From Deltaproteobacteria bacterium (lineage in GTDB: Bacteria > Myxococcota_A > UBA9160 > UBA6930), in assembly GCA_029261795.1 (NCBI GenBank), contig JAJDAP010000047.1, forward strand, positions 1 to 64,000: a stretch of DNA of 64,000 nt. Direction: 5' to 3'. Below the pieces are notes generated by a model. That model saw nothing but the letters and a program-made list of their open reading frames with translations, was not told the DNA's origin and searched no databases. This document shows, in pieces, positions 25,184-33,769 of the stretch (position 1 is its first letter; every line of letters begins with the position of its first letter). A program made the translations under genes and the position numbers.

Positions 25184-25452
25184 GCCACGAGCCACCAGCG
25201 GGCTCGACAAGCAAGCGAGATGCTGGGAAGGAGGGTCAAGGTGACCCGCCGCTGGCCCGCTGGGTCCGGATGACACATGGGCAATGCAATCCACCTGCCG
25301 AATAACGCGCGGGCCTACGCCACTCGCCGCGCCACGGCGGCTCGTTCAGGGGGCGTCGCGGCTGGCTGGGCGGGGCTAGAGTGCCGGCCCACCCCGAATC
25401 GGACGTCTCCGGATCTTCTCGCAGCCGGCGGCGTCTTCGGGCCCCGAATCCC

Positions 25453-26904
25453 ATGACCTTTACGACGCTGACATTCCTGCTCTTCCTGGGCCTCGTGCTC
25501 GGCGTCTACCGGGCCCTGCCGAACCGGCGGACGCAGAATGTCCTGCTCATCCTCTCCAGTTACGCGTTCTACAGCTGGTGGGATTGGCGCTTCTCGGTGC
25601 TCATGCTCGTATCGAGTCTCGTCGACTTCCTCGTCGGGAAACGCCTCGCGCAGGTCGACGGCACCCGTTCCCGCAAGTGGCTCCTGGCCGCGAGTCTCGG
25701 CGCGAACCTGGGTCTCCTCGGGACCTTCAAGTACTTCAATTTCTTCGCCGCCGAGTTGACGGATCTCGCAGCCTCGCTCGGATTGAACCTGCATCCGGTC
25801 ACGCTGCGCCTCGTCCTTCCGGTGGGCATCAGCTTCTACACCTTCCAGACGCTCAGCTACACCATCGACATCTACCGGCGCCAGCTCGAGCCCTCGAAGA
25901 GCCTGCTCGACTACCTGGCGTTCGTGTCCTTCTTTCCCCAACTCGTTGCCGGCCCGATCGAGCGCGCGGCCCACCTGCTGCCGCAGTTCCAACAGCCCCG
26001 ACAGGTGCGCGAGTCCGATCTCGTGGACGGCCTGCGTCAGATCCTCTGGGGCTTCGTCAAGAAACTGGTGCTGGCGGACAACCTGGCCCGCATCGTCGAC
26101 CTCCACTACGCGAATCCTGGGGAATCGTCAGGCCCGGTCCTGATGCTCGCGACCGTCTGCTTCGGCTTCCAGATCTACCTGGATTTCTCGGGCTACTCCG
26201 ACATCGCGACCGGTACCGCGAGGCTCTTCGGGTTCCGCCTGATGCGGAACTTCGCGAACCCGTATTTCTCGATGAGCGCGGCCGAGTTCTGGCGCCGCTG
26301 GCACATCTCGCTCTCCACCTGGTTTCGGGACTACGTCTACATCCCCCTCGGCGGGAATCGCGCGAGCCGCGCTCGTCAGGCTTTCAACCTGCTGGCCACC
26401 TTCACGCTCAGCGGACTGTGGCACGGTGCTTCCTGGAACTTCGTGATCTGGGGCGCACTCAACGGCTTGTGGATCGTCCCCTCGGTGATGACCGGGCGAC
26501 GCGCTTCCGAGGGGCCCGACGATCTGCCCGGTGGCACTGCACGCCTGCCGCAACCTCGCGCGCTGTCGAGAATGCTAGGCACCTTCGCCTTCGTGACTCT
26601 GACCTGGGTGTTCTTCCGTGCGGATACCCTGGGCGATTCACTGCTCATCTTCGAGCGCGCGGGTCTCGATCTTCTCACGCCATCGGCGTACCTGGAAGCC
26701 TGGCAGGTCATCGGCGGAGAGCTCGGATTGTTCGCCTTGCTCGGTCTCTTCGTGCTGGCCGAGTGGTTCCAGCGGGGCAAACAACACGGGCTCGATCTGC
26801 CCTGGCCCCGGGCGGCGCGCTGGGCCGTCTACTCGGGTCTCATCTGGCTGTGCATGTACCGAATGCCCAACGACGTGCCGACCTTCATCTACTTTCAGTT
26901 CTAA
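25453..26904 (+). CDS. MBOAT O-acyltransferase (AlgI-like)
   Basis: 483 residues with about ten membrane helices. MBOAT landmarks are LPVGISFYTFQTLSYTIDIY (~130), SFFPQLVAGPIERA (~165), FQIYLDFSGYSDIATGTARL (~240), EFWRRWHISLSTWFRDYVYI (~280) and the catalytic His region LSGLWHGASWNFVIWG (~325). Such proteins move acyl or acetyl groups across the membrane onto exopolysaccharide or cell-envelope targets. The ATG at 25453 begins the first helix (MTFTTLTFLLFLG); 24 extra N-terminal codons look spurious. The gene is followed 19 bp later by its probable partner. Confidence 0.93.
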   Translation: MTFTTLTFLLFLGLVLGVYRALPNRRTQNVLLILSSYAFYSWWDWRFSVLMLVSSLVDFLVGKRLAQVDGTRSRKWLLAASLGANLGLLGTFKYFNFFAAELTDLAASLGLNLHPVTLRLVLPVGISFYTFQTLSYTIDIYRRQLEPSKSLLDYLAFVSFFPQLVAGPIERAAHLLPQFQQPRQVRESDLVDGLRQILWGFVKKLVLADNLARIVDLHYANPGESSGPVLMLATVCFGFQIYLDFSGYSDIATGTARLFGFRLMRNFANPYFSMSAAEFWRRWHISLSTWFRDYVYIPLGGNRASRARQAFNLLATFTLSGLWHGASWNFVIWGALNGLWIVPSVMTGRRASEGPDDLPGGTARLPQPRALSRMLGTFAFVTLTWVFFRADTLGDSLLIFERAGLDLLTPSAYLEAWQVIGGELGLFALLGLFVLAEWFQRGKQHGLDLPWPRAARWAVYSGLIWLCMYRMPNDVPTFIYFQF

Positions 26905-26923
26905 CGACGCGGAACAGGACGCC

Positions 26924-27937
26924 ATGCCTCCGACCATCGAGCGACAGGGATCCACACAGGCCATCGAATCGAGCGGGCGCCTGGGCGTTCGCGTCGCGAT
27001 CTTCCTGGCCCTGCAGTTTCTCGTGCTGGCTTCGCTCGGTTGGGGCTACTCGCGAAACGAGCACGCCTTGCTCGGAGCTGCCCGCCAGAAGCATGCGCTG
27101 CTCGATGCGTCCGGCCCGCCGCGTCTCATCCTGGTCGGGGGTTCGAGCGTGCTCTACGGCCTGGACTCGCCCACGCTGGCCGAAACGTCCGGGCTCTCGA
27201 GCGTGATCAACATGGCCCTGACCGCGCCGTTGGGATTGGAACTGATGCTCAACGAGGTGCGCGGCCACCTCGCTGAGGGCGACGTGGTGTTGCTGTCGTT
27301 CGAGTACGAGCACTTCTGCACGGACGTCGTGTCCGCCCGGGATCTCATCTGGCTTCTGGAGCAACGCCCCATTTCATTGGAGGACATGGGCGTCGACCAG
27401 CTCAAGCTCGTGCTGGACCGCAGCCTCTATCATCTCGGCTCCGTGCTTCGTTCCCGTTCCTGGGATGGTCCTCGCGCCCACGATCCGATTCACGACATCG
27501 CCTACATCAATCGATACGGCGACAGCACCGTCAGCCAGCACGTCGACGAGGTGGCGGCGCCGATCCCCACACTGCTCGATTGCGATCTCGGGCGCTCGGG
27601 CCTCATCGCAACCCAGGTAGAGAAACTGCGCAGCTTTACGACGGAAGCGGCCGCGAACGGCGCCGAAGTCTACTACGCGCACCCGCCGCTAGAGGCCAGA
27701 TCCTTCGAATCGGCCCAGGCCGACATCGCCGTGATCCACCGCCGACTCTCCGAGGCGTTGCCCGGCAGGCTCCTCTCGGAACCCGTCGAAGCCACTCACC
27801 CCGTCCGCGACATGCTCGACTCGAACTATCATCTGCGCCACGCACCGAAGCTGCGACGCAGCCGGCTGCTGGGTGATCGCATCCTCGAACGGCAGAAGCG
27901 CGTGGAGCCGAGGGGGATCGAACCCCTGACCTCCTGA
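26924..27937 (+). CDS. MBOAT-associated SGNH/DltD-like membrane protein with replaced C-terminus
   Basis: 337 residues. An N-terminal helix (VRVAIFLALQFLVLASLGWG) is followed by a periplasmic domain with LILVGGSSVLYGLDSP (nucleophile Ser motif of SGNH-like partners), NMALTAPLGLELMLNEVRGHL and GDVVLLSFEYEHF. The late NYHLRHAPKLRRSRLLGDRI carries a His near the expected catalytic site. The last residues, VEPRGIEPLTS, are antisense translation of the tRNA-Ala fragment at 27902-27941. The native 3' end has therefore been cut off or rewritten by insertion of the cassette array. It probably delivers the acyl group supplied by the MBOAT protein. Confidence 0.75.
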   Translation: MPPTIERQGSTQAIESSGRLGVRVAIFLALQFLVLASLGWGYSRNEHALLGAARQKHALLDASGPPRLILVGGSSVLYGLDSPTLAETSGLSSVINMALTAPLGLELMLNEVRGHLAEGDVVLLSFEYEHFCTDVVSARDLIWLLEQRPISLEDMGVDQLKLVLDRSLYHLGSVLRSRSWDGPRAHDPIHDIAYINRYGDSTVSQHVDEVAAPIPTLLDCDLGRSGLIATQVEKLRSFTTEAAANGAEVYYAHPPLEARSFESAQADIAVIHRRLSEALPGRLLSEPVEATHPVRDMLDSNYHLRHAPKLRRSRLLGDRILERQKRVEPRGIEPLTS

Positions 27938-27941
27938 ATGC
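27902..27941 (-). repeat. tRNA-Ala 3' fragment A (left end of array)
   Basis: Forty bases identical to the 3' half of the intact tRNA-Ala at 35514-35589, missing the terminal CCA and ending in the anticodon loop. It belongs to the first attachment lineage (with C and the intact gene). It fuses into the end of the SGNH-like gene. Confidence 0.85.
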
Positions 27942-27985
27942 AACGGCCGCGAAGGTTGTGCGGCCAGGTGCCAATCTGGCCCAGT

Positions 27986-28021
27986 CGGCACACCACGGTG
28001 CACACCACTTCCAGCTAGAAT
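27986..28021 (+). promoter_or_regulatory. Cassette repeat pair and -10 box, unit 1
   Basis: CGGCACACCA and GGTGCACACCA form the degenerate repeat pair. Seven bases on, TAGAAT at 28016-28021 begins the TAGAATGCG block just before the ATG of the TolB/TPR gene. Equivalent blocks follow fragments B and C. Confidence 0.5.
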
Positions 28022-28028
28022 GCGCCCC

Positions 28029-29807
28029 ATGAACGAGAAGCCCGGCTTCCTGACAGAGCTCAAACGGCGAAATGTATTTCGCGTGGCCACGACCTACGGC
28101 GTGGTCGGATGGATCGTGGTCGAGGTCGCGTCAACGGTTCTGCCGACCTTCGACGCCCCGCACTGGATTCTTCAGGTGCTCACGTTCGTGGTGATTCTGG
28201 GCTTTCCGCTGGCGCTCGTACTCGCATGGGCCTTCGAACTCACGCCGGAAGGTGTCAAGCGGGACGCGGACGTGGATCGCAGCCAGGCGAGGGGGCCGGC
28301 GGGCCGGCGCAGTCTGCTGATCATCTTCGCCGCGCTGGCGGTCGGCGCGCTCTGGTTCCTCGCATTGGACCGATTCGTCGAAGCCGATACGGACGACATC
28401 GATCCAGCGCCAGAGGGAGAACGTTCTGTGGCGGTCCTGCCATTCGAGAACATGAGCGGGGACGCGGCCAACGATCCCTTCACGATCGGGATCCACGACG
28501 ATCTCCTCACGAACATCTCGCAGATTCGTTCGATCAAGACGATCTCGCGAACGTCGGTTCTCCAGTACCGGGAGACCACGAAGACCATCCCGGAGATTGC
28601 TCGCGAGCTCGGGGTCGCCGCGATCCTGGAGGGCGGCGTGCAACGCTCCGGAGATCGGATCCGCATCAATGTCCAGCTCATCGATGCCGCAAGCGATGAG
28701 CACGTCTGGGCCGAGACCTACGATCGCGAACTCACCGCAGCAGATGTCTTTGCCATCCAGAGCGAGATCGCGACATCCATCGCCGACTCGCTCCGGGTGA
28801 CACTTTCCGCAGAGGAACACGAGCGCCTCGACTCCGCGCCGACGCAGAGTCTGGCCGCGTTCGAGAGCTACTTCCGCGGGAAGCAGCTTCTGGAAGAGCG
28901 AACGCGGGAGTCCTTGTATCAGGCGGTCGAGTATTTCGATGAGGTGGTCGCGCTCGATCCAGAATTTGCGTTGGCTCACTCGGGCCTCGCCGACGCCTAC
29001 TTCCTCCTGCCAGAATACGTGGCCGATATCGATGTAGCGAGGGAGGCGCGAGGCAAGTCCGAGGCGGCCGCGAACCGAGCGCTCGCTCTCGATCCGAATC
29101 TCCCCGAAGCACTCACTTCCGTCGGCTGGAACCGCTTGATCCACTACTACGATTGGAAGGGAGCCGAGGCGAGCTTGCGCCGGGCGTTGACGATCCAGCC
29201 TAACAATACCGGCGCTCTACACTGGCTCTCGCACATTCTGTCATGGCAGGGCGGGCACGAAGAGGCGATAGAACTCGCGCGTCGTGCCGTCGAGGTCGAT
29301 CCCTTCTCGCGACTGATGAGTATGAACCTGAGTTACATCCTGATGGATGCGGGAGACATGGACGCATCGATCGCCATTGCCCGGGAGAACATCCGGCAGT
29401 ACCCCGATGCGGTCGAGCAGTACGGCAACCTCTGGCTGACCTACCTGCGCGCGGGTCGGGCCTCGGAGGCGGCTGGAATTTGCGTGACGTGGGCCGAGCG
29501 TACGGGCCGCGATGTCGAAGCTGCGAAGTTGGTTGGGGAAGCGTTCGTTCGGCACGCCGAGACCGGCGAGCCCCAGGTCTTGCCGAATGGGGTGGTTGAT
29601 CGGGTGGAGTTCGGATTGGAGGACCTCGGGCAGGTGTACGCGTTTGTCGGCGATGCCGGGCGCGCGCTCGATGCGTTGGAACTCGGCTATGAGGAGCGCT
29701 CCGGCTCCCGCAGCGTCCTGAGCATGCGGCTGAACGAAGGCTACGACTTCATTCGCGACCACCCGCGCTTCATCGAACTCATGGCGCGCGTCGGCCTCGC
29801 GCCGTAG
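28029..29807 (+). CDS. Membrane-anchored TolB-like/TPR protein (cassette 1)
   Basis: 592 residues from ATG 28029 (ATG 28020 also in frame). Residues ~1-75 form a domain with two hydrophobic helices, beginning FLTELKRRNVFRVATTYGVV and ending FPLALVLAWAFELTPEGVKR; a third helix lies near 95-115. A TolB-N/FlgO-like domain (~130-270) follows: SVAVLPFENMSGD, GIHDDLLTNISQI, ELGVAAILEGGVQRSGDRIR, VWAETYDREL. TPR helices follow to the end (ALDPNLPEALTSVGWN, ALTIQPNNTGALHWLSHIL, RRAVEVDPFSRLMSMNLSYI). Such proteins are usually coupled to cyclases or signalling; no catalytic domain is present. The gene at 30578 shares the same N-terminal domain. Confidence 0.8.
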   Translation: MNEKPGFLTELKRRNVFRVATTYGVVGWIVVEVASTVLPTFDAPHWILQVLTFVVILGFPLALVLAWAFELTPEGVKRDADVDRSQARGPAGRRSLLIIFAALAVGALWFLALDRFVEADTDDIDPAPEGERSVAVLPFENMSGDAANDPFTIGIHDDLLTNISQIRSIKTISRTSVLQYRETTKTIPEIARELGVAAILEGGVQRSGDRIRINVQLIDAASDEHVWAETYDRELTAADVFAIQSEIATSIADSLRVTLSAEEHERLDSAPTQSLAAFESYFRGKQLLEERTRESLYQAVEYFDEVVALDPEFALAHSGLADAYFLLPEYVADIDVAREARGKSEAAANRALALDPNLPEALTSVGWNRLIHYYDWKGAEASLRRALTIQPNNTGALHWLSHILSWQGGHEEAIELARRAVEVDPFSRLMSMNLSYILMDAGDMDASIAIARENIRQYPDAVEQYGNLWLTYLRAGRASEAAGICVTWAERTGRDVEAAKLVGEAFVRHAETGEPQVLPNGVVDRVEFGLEDLGQVYAFVGDAGRALDALELGYEERSGSRSVLSMRLNEGYDFIRDHPRFIELMARVGLAP

Positions 29808-29912
29808 GCGACCTCGGTCGGTCCCGGCGACGCACCACGCCGAACTCGTTCGGTCTTCGGGCTGGAATCGAGATAGCATCCGGCACGTTTCACCAATGGA
29901 GGGAGGTATCGA

Positions 29913-30386
29913 TTGATCCCCCAAAAAAACTTCGTTCGGGTCCTCGGGTCCGCATTGGCCATGGCGATGACCTTCGCAGCCGGATGTTCGGGTGATGGCC
30001 TGCCGGACAGAGACGCAGATGAGGCCGCGATCCACGCGATGCTCGCCAGGAACCAGGCCGCGACCAATCGGGGCGACCCCGATGAGGTCATCCGGACCTA
30101 CCTGCCCGACGGCGATATCTGGATCGTTGGTCGGGAGCGGTTGTCGGGATGGGACGAGCTCAGGCGTAACGAGGAAGAGTTCAACAGGATGCCCGGATTC
30201 CGCTGGGAGGTCACGATCGATTCCATCCGGTTCCTCGACCGCGATGTCGCGATCATCGAATCGTCGGGTCTGACCACGCACGCGTCGGGGAAGATCGAAG
30301 AAAAGCACACGATGGTGGTCAGCCGTCAGGATGACGACTGGCGAATCGCTGCCGTCCGAATCATGGAGTTCGACGAACGGCCCTGA
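29913..30386 (+). CDS. SnoaL-like (NTF2-fold) lipoprotein
   Basis: 157 residues from TTG 29913, chosen because GGAGGGAGG lies seven bases upstream. The N-terminus is a lipoprotein signal ending TFAAGC, placing the mature protein on a membrane surface. The rest is an NTF2-like domain: DEAAIHAMLARNQAATNRGD, VIRTYLPDGDIWIVG, FRWEVTIDSIRFLDRDVAII, HTMVVSRQDDDWRIAAVRIM. These domains bind or isomerise small molecules or act as accessory domains; no catalytic assignment is possible. It is the second gene of cassette 1. Confidence 0.75.
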   Translation: MIPQKNFVRVLGSALAMAMTFAAGCSGDGLPDRDADEAAIHAMLARNQAATNRGDPDEVIRTYLPDGDIWIVGRERLSGWDELRRNEEEFNRMPGFRWEVTIDSIRFLDRDVAIIESSGLTTHASGKIEEKHTMVVSRQDDDWRIAAVRIMEFDERP

Positions 30387-30489
30387 GTCATCGGGTCCGT
30401 TCCCAATGGGCGAGGTCGGGGTGTTATCGCTATCCAGGCAGGCTTCGAGCCGATGCTGGCCGATCAGGGCTGGCTTACCGAACGACCGC

Positions 30490-30513
30490 GGCCCGGCGGC
30501 ATTCAGCCGGGCC
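30490..30513 (+). terminator. Conserved cassette-end hairpin, unit 1
   Basis: Arms GGCCCGGCGG and CAGCCGGGCC pair with one mismatch around a CATT loop. It is preceded by GAACGACCG, exactly as at 34370-34402. It has no U-tract, so it may be a cassette-end or recombination structure rather than, or as well as, a terminator. Confidence 0.45.
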
Positions 30514-30518
30514 GAGCA

Positions 30519-30530
30519 GAAACCCTGGTG
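30519..30530 (-). repeat. Truncated tRNA-Ala CCA-end junction (unit 1/unit 2)
   Basis: CCCTGGTGGAGC matches the terminal CCA plus the start of the acceptor strand of tRNA-Ala and sits at the same distance from the hairpin as junction D. The rest of the fragment has been lost. GTAGAATCGC at 30565 resembles the -10 block of other units. Confidence 0.5.
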
Positions 30531-30577
30531 GAGCAAGGGCTGGTTCGTTCCGGTGCCGTAGGGCGTAGAATCGCTAC

Positions 30578-32701
30578 GTGCCGGATGACCCGACTCCCTG
30601 GAGCAGCTTCCTCGACGAGCTGAGACGACGACGCGTCGTTCGCGTTGCCTTGATGTACCTGGGCGCGGGCTTCCTGGTCCTCCAGGGCGCCGAGCTGCTG
30701 GTCGAGGTCTTCCAGCTCCCCCAGGTCGCGCTAACGAGCATCGGAGTGGTGGTCGTCCTCGGGCTGCCCGTGGCGCTGGCGCTGGGATGGGTATTCGACG
30801 CCTCGTCCGAAGGCGTCGAGCGAACCCTCCCGGCGGATTCCGAGGACCCGTCAGACGATCGATCGACTGCAGCGCCCAAGTGGCTTCCCCTGCCGATCCT
30901 CGTCGCCTTCCTCGCACTTCTCGCGGCGGGGGCGGTTGCGGGAGCCGCGGTCCAGTGGCTTCCGGTCGGGGCGCCGGAAGCGGGAGGCGACCAACCCTTC
31001 TCGACCTTCGCAGCCCAGCTTCAGGTCGAGCTGCCTCCGGGTGTGGTGCTCCCTCTCGATACCGAGCACCCCGTCCTGGTGGTCTCCCCGGACGGGAGCC
31101 GTCTCGTCTTCGTCGGCGAGGAGGACGGACGTCGGCACCTGTACGTGCGGGCCTTGGCGGACTCCCGAGCTCGAATGATCACGGGAACGGAGGGAGCGAG
31201 CGCTCCCTTCATCTCGCCCGAGGGAGAGTGGATCGGCTTCTTCGAGGGCGCCAAGCTGAAGAGGGTCGCAATTGCGGGGGGAGCCCCTGCGACCCCGCCC
31301 ACGGTCCATCGCGGAGCCGCATGGGTCTCCGGCGCGACGCTGGTCTATGCGCCGAGTGCGAATGGCGCTCTGGAACGAGGCACGGTCAGCGACGATCGCA
31401 TCGGGGCCATCGACGAGTGGGAGCTCGTGACCTCTCCCGAGCCGCCGGCCGCGTGGCCTGCGGCCGTCCCGGGAGGCACCCACTTGCTCTTCGCGGAGAA
31501 CGCAGGCTCGAGCCCACGGGACGCAAGGGTGGCGATCGTGTCGATCGAGTCCGGAGAGCGTCGTGTCCTGCTCAACGGCGGCATGAGCCCGCGCTTCTCG
31601 AGGAGCGGGCACCTCCTCTTCACCCGGGGAAGCGGCCTACATGCCGTTCCGTTCGACGCCTCGAGCCGCGAGGTCACGGGACCGGAGCAGGAGCTGCTGG
31701 TCGGAGTGATGTCGGAGTCGAACGGAGCCGCCCACTACTCGGTCGGGGGCAACGGCGTCCTCGCCTACGTCGCAGGCGAGTTTTCGACGAGCGCGCAGGA
31801 GCTGGTCTGGGTGGGCAGGGACGGCCAAGTGGTGTCCACGCTTCACGAAGGCAGGACCTACGCGACACCGCGGTTGTCGCCAGATGGCACGCGGGTGGCA
31901 CTAGCGATCACCGAGGGCACGAACCTCGACATCTGGACGCTCGACCTCGTGCGCGGCCCCTTCTCCCGGGTCACCTCCCATCCCGGAGAGGACTTCGATC
32001 CGGTCTGGAGCCCGGACGGGAGCGCCCTCGCATTCTCTTCCGAAATCGGAGAAGACGAGGGCGATCAAGGGCCTGCGCTCGCCTGGATCCGGGAGTTCAG
32101 CGGAGAACCCGAGATCTTGCTCCGCACGACCGGCCCCGGAAGCTGGGAGTTCCCGACCTCGTGGTCACCCGATGGGCTGTGGCTGGCGTTCCTGGCCCGG
32201 CGGGTAGACGGAACGACCTACGTGGGCATGCTCCCGCCCGGCGATCCCGAAGGCGCCGTTCCGCTGATCGATACCCCACACAACGTGCGGGGGGCCCGCT
32301 TCTCTCCGGATGGGCGCTGGATTGCCGCCGTGTCGGACGAAACGGGTCGAGACGAGGTGTACGTCCGGCCCTTCGAGGGGCCCGGGCCTAGCATCCAGAT
32401 CTCGACGGGTGGCGGGAGCGAGCCCGTCTGGTCCAGGAACTGGTCGGACACAGGCGGAGAGCTGTTCTACCGCGCGGGCAACGACCTCATGGTCGTGGAC
32501 TTGACGGGCCCGGAGCCCACCGCGGAGCGCCCCCGGCGTCTCTTCACGGGACAGTTCGAGAAGACGCGATTCGGCGGCGAGGGCGCCAACTACGACGTGT
32601 CGGCCGACGGCGAGCGCTTCCTCATGGTGCGCCGAACAGGCCCGCGGACGGCAAGCGCCATCCATGTCGTGCTCGACTGGCCCGCGGTGTTGCTCGACTA
32701 G
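30578..32701 (+). CDS. Membrane-anchored WD40/TolB beta-propeller protein (cassette 2)
   Basis: 707 residues from GTG 30578. The N-terminal ~80 residues (FLDELRRRRVVRVALMYLGA, LPVALALGWVFDASSEGVER) are the same two-helix domain as in the 28029 gene. A further helix (LVAFLALLAAGAVAGAAVQW) precedes a large propeller domain. TolB/WD40-like blades are visible: VVSPDGSRLVFVG, RLSPDGTRVALAI, PVWSPDGSALAFSSE, SWSPDGLWLAFLA, RFSPDGRWIAAVSDETG, DVSADGERFLMVRR. Proteins of this kind usually follow kinase or winged-helix domains; here the sensor or effector domain is only the membrane module. Probably a surface-facing binding protein. Confidence 0.8.
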   Translation: MPDDPTPWSSFLDELRRRRVVRVALMYLGAGFLVLQGAELLVEVFQLPQVALTSIGVVVVLGLPVALALGWVFDASSEGVERTLPADSEDPSDDRSTAAPKWLPLPILVAFLALLAAGAVAGAAVQWLPVGAPEAGGDQPFSTFAAQLQVELPPGVVLPLDTEHPVLVVSPDGSRLVFVGEEDGRRHLYVRALADSRARMITGTEGASAPFISPEGEWIGFFEGAKLKRVAIAGGAPATPPTVHRGAAWVSGATLVYAPSANGALERGTVSDDRIGAIDEWELVTSPEPPAAWPAAVPGGTHLLFAENAGSSPRDARVAIVSIESGERRVLLNGGMSPRFSRSGHLLFTRGSGLHAVPFDASSREVTGPEQELLVGVMSESNGAAHYSVGGNGVLAYVAGEFSTSAQELVWVGRDGQVVSTLHEGRTYATPRLSPDGTRVALAITEGTNLDIWTLDLVRGPFSRVTSHPGEDFDPVWSPDGSALAFSSEIGEDEGDQGPALAWIREFSGEPEILLRTTGPGSWEFPTSWSPDGLWLAFLARRVDGTTYVGMLPPGDPEGAVPLIDTPHNVRGARFSPDGRWIAAVSDETGRDEVYVRPFEGPGPSIQISTGGGSEPVWSRNWSDTGGELFYRAGNDLMVVDLTGPEPTAERPRRLFTGQFEKTRFGGEGANYDVSADGERFLMVRRTGPRTASAIHVVLDWPAVLLD

Positions 32702-32743
32702 GTGGGCGGCCGTCCGCCTCGCGCTCAGATCCGAAACGCGAGC

Positions 32744-32800
32744 CGGCACACTAGAACGCGAAGCAGGGCCAGCCGTTGCCAGCCAACCCCGCGAAATCCC
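32744..32800 (+). repeat. Cassette tail block, unit 2 (matches 35446-35513)
   Basis: GGCACACTAGAACGCG, then GCAGGGCC, then AACCCCGCGAAAT-CCCTGG leads into tRNA fragment B. The same order of blocks occurs before the intact tRNA-Ala. It looks like a repeat/-10 module that has lost its gene. Confidence 0.5.
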
Positions 32801-32846
32801 TGGTGGAGCTGAGGGGAGTCCAACCCCTGACCTCTTGAATGCCATT
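32801..32846 (-). repeat. tRNA-Ala 3' fragment B (second lineage)
   Basis: 46 bases, five differences from the intact gene; four of them are shared with fragment D. The T-arm pairing is preserved, so this appears to be the 3' end of a different functional tRNA-Ala brought in by the element. It is followed by a long spacer alignable with that after D. Confidence 0.75.
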
Positions 32847-32961
32847 GCCGGGATCGTTGTGCGGTTGGGTGTCGCCGAGTGCCGCTCAGGTAGGGATTTC
32901 GGGCACTTGGGCGAGGTCGAGTCCTGCTGAGGGTCGCCCTGTGTTGCTAGGTGCGGCTTCG

Positions 32962-32998
32962 TTGGCACACCAGATGGCACACCAATTCTGGGTATAAT
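32962..32998 (+). promoter_or_regulatory. Cassette repeat pair and TATAAT box, unit 3
   Basis: TTGGCACACC and TGGCACACCA are separated by three bases, and a perfect TATAAT at 32993-32998 follows eight bases later. GGGAGGAG and a TTG start come 15-30 bases downstream. The interval 32702-33023 otherwise contains only the cassette junction and spacer. Confidence 0.6.
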
Positions 32999-33023
32999 GC
33001 GTTCCGCGAGGGAGGAGACCGGC

Positions 33024-33539
33024 TTGGACTGGGAAGCCATCGGCGCAATCGGCGATTTCCTTGGCGGGGTCGTGGTGATCGTTTCCGTCGCCTATCTGGC
33101 GGTCCAGATTCGACAGTCGAACCGACACGCCGAGGCGTCGGCCGAGCTGTCGTGGGTCCATGGATTGAACGAGATCTGGGATCGTTGGGCGGTGGAATCC
33201 ACGGCGAACGCGATCCGCAAGGGGTTCGCCAATTTCGATGGGTTGTCGAAGAACGAGAAGGTCGTCTTCCAGATGCAGGTGGGCTCACTCGTCAATCACT
33301 GCATGGTGGCCGAGCAACTCTGGCGCCGGCACCTGATCGCGCCGGAGACCCGGGACGCCGCCGTCGACGTGCTGGCCCGGGTCCTGGGAACACCCGGCGG
33401 CCGCCGCTACTGGGAGCTGGACGCACAGGCGTCGCCCGACGCTCCCGAGCTGATGAGCGAGATCGGGAGCCGCACCCCGCAGCCTTGGGACGAGATCTTC
33501 CCGTGGTGGCGGGAGGGCGAAGGCAGCGGCGGGCCGTAA
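33024..33539 (+). CDS. MNWEAIGAIG-type membrane-anchored protein (cassette 3)
   Basis: 171 residues from TTG 33024, which has GGGAGGAG seven bases upstream. The N-terminus LDWEAIGAIGDFLGGVVVIV and SVAYLAVQIRQSNRH is the family signature: one membrane helix then a basic-polar QIRQ segment. The soluble part contains ELSWVHGLNEIWDRWAVEST, LSKNEKVVFQMQVGSLVNHC and WWREGEG at the end. Function unknown; paralogues are at 20140, 34629 and 52878. It is the only gene of this cassette and has its own promoter-like TATAAT 26 bp upstream. Confidence 0.75.
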   Translation: MDWEAIGAIGDFLGGVVVIVSVAYLAVQIRQSNRHAEASAELSWVHGLNEIWDRWAVESTANAIRKGFANFDGLSKNEKVVFQMQVGSLVNHCMVAEQLWRRHLIAPETRDAAVDVLARVLGTPGGRRYWELDAQASPDAPELMSEIGSRTPQPWDEIFPWWREGEGSGGP

Positions 33540-33577
33540 GGCGCGGCCCGGCTGCCATGAGCGGGGGATCGCGGAGA

Positions 33578-33627
33578 TCCTGGTGGAGCCGAGGGGGATC
33601 GAACCCCTGACCTCCTGAATGCCATTC
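33578..33627 (-). repeat. tRNA-Ala 3' fragment C (exact copy)
   Basis: Fifty bases identical to 35511-35560. That span covers the CCA end, acceptor strand, T arm, variable region and anticodon stem/loop of the intact tRNA-Ala, plus three flanking bases. A degenerate GGCCCGGCTG hairpin block precedes it at 33545. Confidence 0.9.
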
Positions 33628-33669
33628 CAGGGAACCGAGTTTCGGTGGGTGTCGCCGAGGGCGGCTCCG

Positions 33670-33706
33670 TTGGCACACCAAATCGCACACCCGTTCCGAG
33701 TAGAAT
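33670..33706 (+). promoter_or_regulatory. Cassette repeat pair and -10 box, unit 4
   Basis: TTGGCACACC and TCGCACACC are followed by TTCCGAG and TAGAATGCG (-10 at 33701-33706). This is a short-spacer (first-lineage) unit. The gene begins 64 bases further on. Confidence 0.5.
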
Positions 33707-33769
33707 GCGAGCTTCTGGCCGGCCATCTGCTGGCTCGTCGATCGGCCCACTCAACAGGACTGGAGACTC

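Noticed and set aside
32962..32984. Repeat pair as the 3' end of an integrase gene (it can read WCAxWCAN on the minus strand)
   Set aside because: The frame stops immediately beyond it and no catalytic Arg/Tyr region is found upstream, so no integrase remnant can be supported.
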